From an uncultured Cyanobium sp. (lineage in GTDB: Bacteria > Cyanobacteriota > Cyanobacteriia > PCC-6307 > Cyanobiaceae), in contig CALFOF010000043.1 of assembly GCA_937919075.1 (NCBI GenBank), positions 1-11,769 on the forward strand: DNA of 11,769 bases, given 5' to 3'. The position numbers were made by a program, and so were the translations under genes. This document shows, piece after piece, positions 1-6,302 of the stretch. Position 1 is the stretch's first letter. Each line of letters opens with the position of its first letter. The notes below the pieces were generated by a model, which made no database searches, had not been told where the DNA came from, and saw only the letters and a program-made list of their open reading frames with translations.

Positions 1-19
1 GGGTGAATTTGCTGCCCCT

Positions 20-39
20 CTGACCAGTTCAGTGGTCAG
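20..39. promoter_or_regulatory. Perfect inverted repeat upstream of rpaB
   Basis: A 7-bp perfect inverted repeat (CTGACCA, 6-nt loop GTTCAG, TGGTCAG) lies 27 nt before the rpaB ATG. No run of T follows, so it does not look like a standard intrinsic terminator. It could be an operator, a hairpin in the rpaB leader RNA, or the end of an upstream transcript that is outside the window. I see no clear -10/-35 pair in the 66 nt available. The symmetry is seen directly; the function is inference. Confidence 0.4.
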
Positions 40-66
40 GACTTGTGTACCCGGGCCAGCTCAACC

Positions 67-813
67 ATGACGGCTTCCTCCTCCGCCAAGGAAACCATCC
101 TGGTCGTTGACGACGAGGCCAGTATCCGCAGGATTCTCGAAACCCGCCTCACGATGATCGGCTACGACGTCGTCACCGCCTGTGACGGCGTGGAAGCGCT
201 TGAAGCCTTCCGCCACTCCAACCCGGATCTGGTGGTGCTCGACGTGATGATGCCCAAGCTCGACGGCTACGGCGTCTGCCAGGAGCTCCGCAAGGAATCC
301 GATGTGCCGATCGTGATGCTCACCGCCCTGGGCGATGTGGCCGACCGCATCACCGGCCTGGAACTCGGCGCCGACGATTACGTGGTGAAGCCCTTCAGCC
401 CGAAGGAGCTGGAGGCCCGCATCCGCTGCGTGCTGCGCCGGGTGGAGAAGGAGCAGGTGGTGGGCATCCCCAACTCCGGGGTGATCCAGGTCAACGAGCT
501 GCGCATCGACACCAACAAGCGCCAGGTGTACCGGGGCGAAGAGCGCATCCGCCTCACCGGCATGGAGTTCAGCCTGCTCGAGCTGCTGGTCAGCCGTTCG
601 GGCGAGCCCTTCAGCCGCGGCGAGATCCTCAAGGAGGTCTGGGGCTATACCCCCGAGCGTCACGTGGATACCCGAGTGGTGGATGTCCACATTTCGCGGC
701 TGCGTTCCAAACTGGAAGATGATCCAGCCAACCCCGAGCTGATCCTCACCGCACGGGGTACGGGTTACCTGTTCCAGCGCATCGTGGAAGCCGTTGCCTC
801 CGAAGGACTCTGA
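67..813 (+). CDS. rpaB: OmpR/PhoB-family response regulator RpaB (Ycf27-type)
   Basis: A two-component regulator of 248 aa. The receiver domain covers about residues 10-125, with the acidic pair Asp15/Asp16, phospho-acceptor Asp59 in VVLDVMMPK, Thr86 and Lys108 (VVKPF). A winged-helix DNA-binding domain follows at about 140-242, with the family's R-L-T-x-x-E-F region and the VVDVHISRLRSKL recognition helix. Near-identity to the remembered RpaB sequence, especially DVADRITGLELGADDYVVKPF, supports the name. In cyanobacteria RpaB pairs with the kinase Hik33/NblS and controls high-light and photosystem genes. I chose ATG 67; a TTG eight codons upstream at 43 is also in frame but adds unconserved residues. 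The 3' end overlaps the longest plsX frame by 20 nt, which suggests cotranscription with the lipid genes. Confidence 0.95.
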   Translation: MTASSSAKETILVVDDEASIRRILETRLTMIGYDVVTACDGVEALEAFRHSNPDLVVLDVMMPKLDGYGVCQELRKESDVPIVMLTALGDVADRITGLELGADDYVVKPFSPKELEARIRCVLRRVEKEQVVGIPNSGVIQVNELRIDTNKRQVYRGEERIRLTGMEFSLLELLVSRSGEPFSRGEILKEVWGYTPERHVDTRVVDVHISRLRSKLEDDPANPELILTARGTGYLFQRIVEAVASEGL

Positions 814-2167
814 TTCAGAACTGAGACAACGCCGTCCCAAACCCAGCCGCGCGATCCGCCGGCTGGTGGTCTGGTATCGCCGCAATGCGACGGTCACAAG
901 CCTGGTGGACACAGCCACTTCCTCAGCCAGCACCGCCGCTTCCGCCGCTTCCGCCGCCGCCTCGGTGGCCGGCTCCATGGCCTCCGCCGCCGGTTCGGTG
1001 GCTTCTTCCGCCGGCACCATGGCGGGATCGGTGGCCGGCACGGTGCTGCAGCCGCTGATGAGCTACCCCCGCCGCCGCCTGCAGGCTGGTGGCGATGGCT
1101 CCGCTCCGATCCGCGACCGTGACCGCATCTGGATGGCGGTCGACGGCATGGGGGGGGATCACGCCCCCGGCCCGATCCTCGAAGGCTGCCTGGCGGCCGT
1201 GCGCTGCCTGCCGGTGAAGATCCGCTTCGTGGCCGAAGCCGCGGCGGTGCAGCAGGCCGCGGCCGCCTTGAACCTGGAAGACGACCTGCGCGAGAGCCTC
1301 CAGACCGGGCTGCTCCAGCTCGTGGCCAGCGGCCCTTCGGTGGGCATGGACGAGGAGGCCACGGTGGTGCGCCGCAAGCGCGACGCCAGCATCAACATGG
1401 CCATGGACCTGGTCAAAAGCGGTGAGGCGGCGGCGGTGTATTCCGCCGGTAACTCCGGTGCCGTGATGGCCTCGGCGATCTTCCGGCTCAGCCGCCTCAA
1501 GGGCATCGACCGCCCCGCCATCGGTGCTCTCTTCCCCACCAAGGATCCGGGCCGGCAGGTGCTGGTGCTCGATGTGGGCGCCAACATGGATTGCAAGCCG
1601 GCTTATCTGCAACAGTTCGCCCTGCTGGGCAGCATCTACAGCCGCGACGTGCTTGGCATCCCCCAGCCCCGCATCGGTCTGCTGAACATCGGCGAGGAAG
1701 CCTGCAAGGGCAATGAGCTCACCCTCAAGGCCTACGCCCTGCTCGCCGCCGAGAAACGGCTGCGCTTCGCCGGTAACTGCGAAGGCCGCGACGTCCTCTC
1801 CGGCCGCTTCGATGTGGTGGTCTGCGACGGCTACACCGGCAACGTGCTGCTCAAGTTTCTGGAATCGGTGGGCAGCGTGCTGCTCGACGTGCTGCGGGCG
1901 GAACTGCCCCGGGGCAGGCGCGGCAAGGTGGGTTCCGCCTTCCTGCGCAGCAACCTGGTACGGATCAAGAAACGCCTCGACCATGCCGAGCACGGCGGCG
2001 CCCTGCTGCTCGGCGTCAATGGGGTCTGCGTGATCGGCCACGGCAGCAGCAAGGCGCTGTCGGTGGTCAGCGCGCTGCGGCTGGCACACCTGGCCGCCAG
2101 CCATGGGGTGATGGACGATCTGCACAAGCTCAGCAGCGAAGAGAGGTCCGTTCCTGCCTGTGGTTGA
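794..2167 (+). CDS. plsX: Phosphate acyltransferase PlsX with long N-terminal extension
   Basis: PlsX converts acyl-ACP and phosphate to acyl-phosphate, the donor for the first acylation of glycerol-3-phosphate. The catalytic core begins near residue 112 with VDGMGGDHAPGP. It continues with YSAGNSGAVM (216-225), DVGANMD (260-266), NIGEE (298-302), CDGYTGN (344-350) and a C-terminal EHGGALLLGVNG segment. The core length of about 340 aa is normal for the family; the extra 110 residues are not. They hold a basic stretch with VVWYRR (about 13-30) and an Ala/Ser/Gly-rich tract (about 41-86) with an 11-residue period. The start is uncertain: TTG 794 (used here, overlapping rpaB by 20 nt), GTG 866, GTG 905 and ATG 977, 1019 or 1058 are all in frame. 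The stop lies 12 nt before fabH. PlsX is a peripheral membrane enzyme in other bacteria, so the extension may aid membrane contact (inference). Confidence 0.93.
   Translation: MPPKDSDSELRQRRPKPSRAIRRLVVWYRRNATVTSLVDTATSSASTAASAASAAASVAGSMASAAGSVASSAGTMAGSVAGTVLQPLMSYPRRRLQAGGDGSAPIRDRDRIWMAVDGMGGDHAPGPILEGCLAAVRCLPVKIRFVAEAAAVQQAAAALNLEDDLRESLQTGLLQLVASGPSVGMDEEATVVRRKRDASINMAMDLVKSGEAAAVYSAGNSGAVMASAIFRLSRLKGIDRPAIGALFPTKDPGRQVLVLDVGANMDCKPAYLQQFALLGSIYSRDVLGIPQPRIGLLNIGEEACKGNELTLKAYALLAAEKRLRFAGNCEGRDVLSGRFDVVVCDGYTGNVLLKFLESVGSVLLDVLRAELPRGRRGKVGSAFLRSNLVRIKKRLDHAEHGGALLLGVNGVCVIGHGSSKALSVVSALRLAHLAASHGVMDDLHKLSSEERSVPACG
929..1060 (+). repeat. In-frame 33-nt / 11-residue repeat in the plsX 5' region
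   Basis: Four consecutive 11-residue units can be laid out at PlsX residues 46, 57, 68 and 79 (numbering from TTG 794). They begin STAAS, SVAGS, SVASS and SVAGT. At DNA level the octamer TCGGTGGC occurs at 962, 995 and 1028, exactly 33 nt apart. All units are rich in Ala, Ser and Gly, with Val at position 2 in three of them, and lack charge. An 11-residue period equals three helical turns, as in some membrane-binding amphipathic helices. The low complexity means part of the regularity could arise by replication slippage. Confidence 0.6.
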
Positions 2168-2179
2168 CTGAGCCGAACC

Positions 2180-3211
2180 ATGGGTGAGTCGGTGGCGCTT
2201 GGCCGGATGGGCACAGGCATGGCGCTGGTGGGATGCGGCAGTTCGCTCCCCGCTCTGATCGTCAGCAATGACGCGCTGAGCCAGCGCGTCGACACCAATG
2301 ACGAATGGATCCGCAGCCGCACCGGCATCGCCGCGCGACGGGTGGCCGGGCCCTCGGAAACGGTTACGTCGATGGCCACCGCTGCGGCCCGCTCCGCCCT
2401 TGATCACGCCGGCTGGTCGGCGGATTCAGTGGATCTGATCCTGCTGGCCACCTCCAGCCCCGACGACCTGTTCGGCACCGCCCCGCGGGTGCAGGCGGGC
2501 CTGGGGGCCACCAACGCCGTGGCCTTCGATCTCACGGCCGCCTGCAGCGGCTTTCTCTTCGCCCTGATCACCGCAGCGCAGTACATCCGCGCCGGCAGTG
2601 CGCGCAAGGTGCTGGTGATCGGGGCCGACCAGCTCAGCCGCTGGGTCGACTGGGACGACCGGCGCACCTGCGTGCTGTTCGGCGACGCCGCCGCCGCCGT
2701 CGCCGTGGAAGCCTGCGACGGCGAGCGCGATGGCCTGCTGGGCTTCCGCATGCGTTCTGACGGCCGGCGGGCCGCCTGCCTGACCCTGGCGCAACGGGAG
2801 GAGCGCCAAGTGCTGCTCGACGGCCACACCGCCCAGCGCGGAGGCTTCGCGCCGATCCACATGAACGGCCAGGAGGTCTACAAGTTCGCCGTCAAGGAAG
2901 TGCCGGCCGTGCTGCAGGAGCTGCTGGCCGCCACCGGCACCGCCGCTGCCGAACTCGACTGGCTGCTGCTGCACCAGGCCAACCAGCGCATCCTTGATGC
3001 GGTGGCCCAGCGCTTCGCCATCCCCAACGCGCAGGTGCTCAGCAACCTGTCGGCCTACGGAAACACCTCTGCCGCCACGATCCCGCTGATGCTCGATGAG
3101 GCGGTGCGTGATGGCCGCATCCAGCCCGGCCATCTGATCGCCAGCAGTGGCTTCGGTGCCGGGCTGAGCTGGGGCGCCGCGCTGCTCCGCTGGAGCGGCC
3201 CCGCCAGCTGA
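2180..3211 (+). CDS. fabH: Beta-ketoacyl-ACP synthase III (FabH)
   Basis: FabH condenses acetyl-CoA with malonyl-ACP to start type II fatty-acid synthesis. The thiolase fold is clear, and the catalytic triad is complete: Cys122 in TAACSGF, His265 in LLHQAN and Asn295 in SAYGNTS. Other family marks are DEWIRSRTGI (41-50), the CVLFGDAAAA segment (164-173) and the C-terminal GFGAGLSWG. The frame gives 343 aa against about 320-330 for most relatives, because ATG 2180 adds a short N-terminal tail. ATG 2207 and ATG 2219 (MALVGCGSSLP) are equally good starts by alignment, and none has a strong Shine-Dalgarno sequence. The gene sits 12 nt behind plsX and 75 nt ahead of fabD, the usual cyanobacterial lipid-gene order. 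Confidence 0.95.
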   Translation: MGESVALGRMGTGMALVGCGSSLPALIVSNDALSQRVDTNDEWIRSRTGIAARRVAGPSETVTSMATAAARSALDHAGWSADSVDLILLATSSPDDLFGTAPRVQAGLGATNAVAFDLTAACSGFLFALITAAQYIRAGSARKVLVIGADQLSRWVDWDDRRTCVLFGDAAAAVAVEACDGERDGLLGFRMRSDGRRAACLTLAQREERQVLLDGHTAQRGGFAPIHMNGQEVYKFAVKEVPAVLQELLAATGTAAAELDWLLLHQANQRILDAVAQRFAIPNAQVLSNLSAYGNTSAATIPLMLDEAVRDGRIQPGHLIASSGFGAGLSWGAALLRWSGPAS

Positions 3212-3286
3212 GCAGAACCAGCCTGGGGGCGGCCTGGGTGGCGCAAGGCGTCGCCGTAATCTCGGCTGCGGTTCAAGGTGAACAGG

Positions 3287-4186
3287 ATGGGCATTGCCTG
3301 GGTGTTTCCCGGCCAGGGATCGCAGAAGTTGGGAATGGTGGGGGATCTGCTCGATCTGCGCGGGGCGCGCGCGCGATTTGCTGCCGCCTCCGAGCTGCTG
3401 GGCAGGGATCTGCTGGCGATCTGCGCCGGTGAACCGCTCAGTGATCCCAATGCGCCCGCCGACCTGAACGACACCCGCAACAGCCAGCTGGCCCTGTTCG
3501 TACTGGAGAGCCTGCTGGTGGATGCGCTCAAGGAGATGGGCCGCAGCGCCCACCTGGTGGCCGGCCACAGCCTCGGGGAGCTGGTGGCGCTCTACGCCGC
3601 CGATGTCTTCGACCTTGAAGCGGGCCTGGCCCTGATGCAGCAGCGCAGTGAACTGATGGCCGCCGCCGCCGGCGGCTCGATGACCGCCGTGATCGGCTTC
3701 AACCGGGCAGAGCTGGACGAGCGCATCGCTGCCAGCGAAGGGGTGGTGATCGCCAACGACAACAGCGCCTCCCAGGTGGTGCTCTCCGGCAGCTCCGAGG
3801 CGGTGCAGACCCTGTGCCAGAGCATCAGTTGCAAGCGGGCAATCCCCCTGGCTGTGTCAGGGGCCTTCCATTCCCCTTTCATGGCCGAGGCCGCCGCCGC
3901 CTTCCGTCAGCTGCTGGAGCAGGTACCGTTCGCCGATGCGGCGATTCCAGTGTTGAGCAACACCGATCCCACGCCGGCCACCGATGGCGCTCTGCTCAAG
4001 GAGCGCCTGAGCGAGCAGATGGTCACAGGGGTGCGCTGGCGCGAAACCATGAATCAGTTTCCGCAGCTGGCGATCGACACCGTGGTGGAGATCGGCCCAG
4101 GCAACGTGCTCAGCGGCCTGCTGCGCCGGGCAGTCCCCGACCTCACCACCGCCCAGATCGGCACGGCGGCGGACCTGGCGCTTTGA
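3287..4186 (+). CDS. fabD: Malonyl-CoA:ACP transacylase (FabD)
   Basis: FabD moves malonyl from CoA to acyl carrier protein, giving the extender unit for FabH and the elongating synthases. With ATG 3287 the protein is 299 aa, close to the family norm. It begins MGIAWVFPGQGSQ, with the GQGSQ oxyanion loop at 9-13. The nucleophile is Ser95 in GHSLGE, the substrate-binding Arg is Arg120 (QQR), and the catalytic His is His195 in GAFHSP. The conserved EIGPGNVLSGL lies near the C terminus. An AAGGTG sequence at 3275-3280, 6 nt before ATG 3287, supports this start over GTG 3278. The preceding 75-nt gap (3212-3286) is GC-rich with no convincing promoter. The stop overlaps the plsC start in a TTGA tetranucleotide, implying translational coupling. 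Confidence 0.95.
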   Translation: MGIAWVFPGQGSQKLGMVGDLLDLRGARARFAAASELLGRDLLAICAGEPLSDPNAPADLNDTRNSQLALFVLESLLVDALKEMGRSAHLVAGHSLGELVALYAADVFDLEAGLALMQQRSELMAAAAGGSMTAVIGFNRAELDERIAASEGVVIANDNSASQVVLSGSSEAVQTLCQSISCKRAIPLAVSGAFHSPFMAEAAAAFRQLLEQVPFADAAIPVLSNTDPTPATDGALLKERLSEQMVTGVRWRETMNQFPQLAIDTVVEIGPGNVLSGLLRRAVPDLTTAQIGTAADLAL

Positions 4187-4908
4187 GCGAATCCGTGGCG
4201 CTGGCCCCCTCTGATTCGCTGGCGCTGCTGACCCCCCGCCCCAGCCTCACCTACCGGGTGATCAGCTATCTGCTGGTGTTTCCGCTCTACCGGATCCTGT
4301 TTCGCGGGCGCACCAGCGGCAATCGCAACGTGCCCATGGAGGGGGCCCTGGTGGTGGTGGCCAACCACGGCTCCCACTTCGACCCGCCGCTGCTGGGCCA
4401 TGCCCTGGGCCGTCCGGTGGCCTTCATGGCGAAGGCGGAGCTGTTCCGGGTTCCCCTGCTCGGCCCGATCATCCGCGCTTGCGGGGCCTACCCGGTGCAG
4501 CGGGGCGCCAGCGATCGCGAAGCCATTCGGGTTGCCACGGCACGGCTGGCCCAGGGATGGGCCACCGGCGTGTTTATTGATGGCACCCGCCAGCAGAACG
4601 GCCGCGTGAACCAGCCCCAGGCAGGCGCGGCCCTGCTGGCGGCACGGGCCGGGGTGCCGCTGTTGCCGGTGGCGATCGTCAACAGCCACCGGGCCATGGG
4701 GGTAGGCCGCAGCTGGCCGCGCCTGGTGCCGATTCATCTCCGCATCGGCCAGCCGATTCCGCCACCCGCCTCGCGCCGCCGCGAAGACCTGCTGGCCACC
4801 ACCCAGGCCTGCCAGGACCAGATCAATGCCTTGCTGAACGAGGGCCTGATCAGTCCCGGCCCTGAGCGAGCCGCGCTTGCGCCCAGTTCTTCAGATCCCG
4901 CCCACTGA
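4183..4908 (+). CDS. plsC: 1-acyl-sn-glycerol-3-phosphate acyltransferase family (PlsC)
   Basis: A PlsC/LPLAT-family acyltransferase of 241 aa that should acylate lysophosphatidic acid to phosphatidic acid at the inner membrane. The HX4D catalytic motif is His62-Asp67 in NHGSHFD. The motif region PVQRGA is at 104-109, the substrate-binding EGTR-type motif appears as FIDGTR (131-136, Asp in place of the common Glu), and LPVAIV is at 161-166. A hydrophobic, probably membrane-contacting stretch lies at about 24-40. I chose TTG 4183 because its TTGA overlap with the fabD stop is the arrangement seen elsewhere in this window; GTG 4195 is possible. The frame is open far upstream inside fabD, but that part is shadow. 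The last 59 nt overlap the opposite-strand DUF218 gene. Place in a plsX-fabH-fabD cluster fits lipid synthesis. Confidence 0.9.
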   Translation: MSESVALAPSDSLALLTPRPSLTYRVISYLLVFPLYRILFRGRTSGNRNVPMEGALVVVANHGSHFDPPLLGHALGRPVAFMAKAELFRVPLLGPIIRACGAYPVQRGASDREAIRVATARLAQGWATGVFIDGTRQQNGRVNQPQAGAALLAARAGVPLLPVAIVNSHRAMGVGRSWPRLVPIHLRIGQPIPPPASRRREDLLATTQACQDQINALLNEGLISPGPERAALAPSSSDPAH

Positions 4909-5413
4909 GCACCCACACCACCGCCCGCAGGCCATCGCCCCAACGCTTGGGCAGGCTCTCTGGAAAGCAGTGCTGCCCACAGGGCACCGCCACGGGCGTC
5001 AGCTGGATGCCGCGGCTGCCGGCCACCACCCGGCCCACCAGCAGCGCCCGGTCCATGTGATCGCTGCTGGTGACCAGCAGCACGTGGCGGATGCCGCCGC
5101 GGCGCAGATCATCCACCACGGTGGTGAAGTTGGTGAGCGTGTCGTGGGCGCGGTAATCCAGCCGGTATTGCTGCTGCCGCAGACCTTCCTGGTCGAACAG
5201 CCAGCGGGCGTATTCCGGGTTGCTGCCGCCGCTGACCACCACCGGCAGGCTGTACTGGGCCGCCAACCGCCCGGCCGCCTTCTCGCGCTTCACATCGCCT
5301 CCCAGCACGAGGATCAGCTGGGGGGGCGAGACGGGCGATGCCAGCAGGGAGCGCCCCAGCCAGAGGGTGCCGGCAGCCAGCAGCGTCAGCAGCAGCAGCA
5401 GGCGGCGCTTCAA
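4850..5413 (-). CDS. YdcF/DUF218-family protein with N-terminal membrane anchor
   Basis: A 187-aa DUF218 (YdcF/SanA-like) protein. Residues about 4-25 form one hydrophobic helix (MKRRLLLLLTLLAAG...), a signal anchor or signal peptide that would place the domain on the periplasmic side. Domain marks are LILVLGGD (33-40), VVVSGGSNPEYA (58-69), a conserved DTLTNF (91-96), VLLVTSSDHMDRA (111-123) and SGRDLKNW near the end. The family's biochemical role is not settled; members are linked to envelope functions, so I assign no reaction. The start is TTG 5413 in a TTGA overlap with the tsaB stop, and no in-frame ATG exists upstream of the domain. It is the last gene of the ycf34-tsaB group, and its final 59 nt lie antisense to the end of plsC. 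Confidence 0.85.
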   Translation of the reverse strand: MKRRLLLLLTLLAAGTLWLGRSLLASPVSPPQLILVLGGDVKREKAAGRLAAQYSLPVVVSGGSNPEYARWLFDQEGLRQQQYRLDYRAHDTLTNFTTVVDDLRRGGIRHVLLVTSSDHMDRALLVGRVVAGSRGIQLTPVAVPCGQHCFPESLPKRWGDGLRAVVWVLSGRDLKNWAQARLAQGRD

Positions 5414-6054
5414 CCCTCGGCCCCCACAGGACTGGTGGGGTAAAGAGGCAGCACGGTGGCCCAGGGCGCCGGCCCGCCGACCGCCGCTGCCGCCTGGCTG
5501 AAGGCGAGCAACTGGGCCACATCGGCGCCGGCCTCCACCACCGCCAGCAGCTGCGGGCCAGGAGGCACGGCAGCGGCAGCGGCAAACAGCCGCGGCGGCT
5601 GGCGCTCCACCACCCCCCCGGGAGCGTGGGCATCAAGGGCGTAAGCCCCCGCCACCACACCTCGGCGTGGCAGATCCTGCAGCAGCCAGAACGGATCAGC
5701 GGTCGTCAGCGGCTCCCCGGCCTGCCAGAGGCGCCTCGCCACCAGCAGAAAACTGCTGACACCATCAAGGGGAAGGGCCAGCTGCTGGGCCAGCGTGCGG
5801 GCCATCACCACGGTGAGCCGGGTGCCGGTGAAGCCACCGGGGCCGGTGGCCACCGCCAACCGAGCCAGCCGCGGCCAGCTGGAGGCCGGCAGCACCTCCT
5901 CCACGCAGGCGAACAGATCGTTGGAGAGCCGGCGGCCCAGTGGGAACGTGCGGATCAAGGGCGGCGCCTCCGGCTCCAGCAGCGACTGCAGCGCCACCCC
6001 CAGAACCTCGCTGCTGCTGTGCAAGGCCAGCCCCCATGCAGGATCTCCTGTCAC
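5410..6054 (-). CDS. tsaB: tRNA threonylcarbamoyladenosine biosynthesis protein TsaB
   Basis: TsaB (YeaZ) is the non-catalytic partner of TsaD in making N6-threonylcarbamoyladenosine at position 37 of ANN-decoding tRNAs. The 214-aa protein has the ASKHA-like N-terminal strand GLALHSSSEVLGVAL (about 8-22) and the family signature VATGPGGFTGTRL (68-80), followed by ARTLAQQLALPLDGVSSF. The first motif has His where most TsaB/TsaD proteins have Asp (IDT or LDT type). The C-terminal half is divergent and Ala/Pro-rich. GTG 6054 is the start because it overlaps the ycf34 stop as GTGA and sits at the expected distance from the first strand; the frame is open upstream, but that part is antisense or out-of-frame to ycf34 and cca. 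The 3' end overlaps the DUF218 gene by 4 nt. Confidence 0.9.
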   Translation of the reverse strand: MTGDPAWGLALHSSSEVLGVALQSLLEPEAPPLIRTFPLGRRLSNDLFACVEEVLPASSWPRLARLAVATGPGGFTGTRLTVVMARTLAQQLALPLDGVSSFLLVARRLWQAGEPLTTADPFWLLQDLPRRGVVAGAYALDAHAPGGVVERQPPRLFAAAAAVPPGPQLLAVVEAGADVAQLLAFSQAAAAVGGPAPWATVLPLYPTSPVGAEG

Positions 6055-6302
6055 CGCGGTACCGACGCCAGGGGACGCAGCCGTTGCCAACGGCCCGGCT
6101 CGGCCGCGAAGCTGGCGCAGGCACGCACATCCCATTCCACGCCCACGCGGTTCTCCGGCAGGTCCATCACCTGCACGTGGATGCGTGGTTCGATCGGGCG
6201 GAAGTCGGGGGCAGCGGCAAGGTGCTCCACACCGTGCTGGCGCTCCACCGCGTGATAGGCCTGGCAGCGGTCCACCCAGTGGCAATCCACGCAGATGCAC
6301 AT
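6051..6302 (-). CDS. ycf34: Ycf34 family Fe-S protein
   Basis: A small protein (83 aa) conserved in cyanobacteria and some algal plastids. It begins MCICVDCHWVDRC, placing Cys2, Cys4, Cys7 and Cys13 in the N-terminal cluster expected to hold an iron-sulfur centre; YHAVERQHGVEH follows, and WDVRAC adds a further Cys62. Published work on the Synechocystis homologue reports Fe-S binding and an effect on photosynthetic electron transport. The ATG at 6302 is firm because the conserved cysteines start at residue 2. The stop overlaps the tsaB GTG by 4 nt, so this is the first gene of a ycf34-tsaB-DUF218 unit. Its start meets the start of the opposite-strand cca gene, so its promoter must lie inside or beside the cca 5' end. 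Confidence 0.92.
   Translation of the reverse strand: MCICVDCHWVDRCQAYHAVERQHGVEHLAAAPDFRPIEPRIHVQVMDLPENRVGVEWDVRACASFAAEPGRWQRLRPLASVPR

Noticed and set aside
61..1041. A 326-codon minus-strand frame opposite rpaB
   Set aside because: The repetitive Ala/Glu and His-rich translation is the mirror of the rpaB and plsX codons; RpaB identity is unambiguous.
910..1060. CRISPR array or tandem non-coding repeat
   Set aside because: The 33-nt periodicity is in frame, imperfect and without unique spacers; it is a protein-level repeat inside plsX.
923..2407. A 494-codon open frame on the minus strand opposite plsX and the fabH start
   Set aside because: It spans two real genes and their gap. Its translation is Gly/His/Ala-rich with no domain, which is typical of an antisense shadow in high-GC DNA.
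3814..4182. Upstream extension of the plsC frame inside fabD
   Set aside because: It lies out of frame within FabD coding sequence. The acyltransferase homology starts only after TTG 4183.
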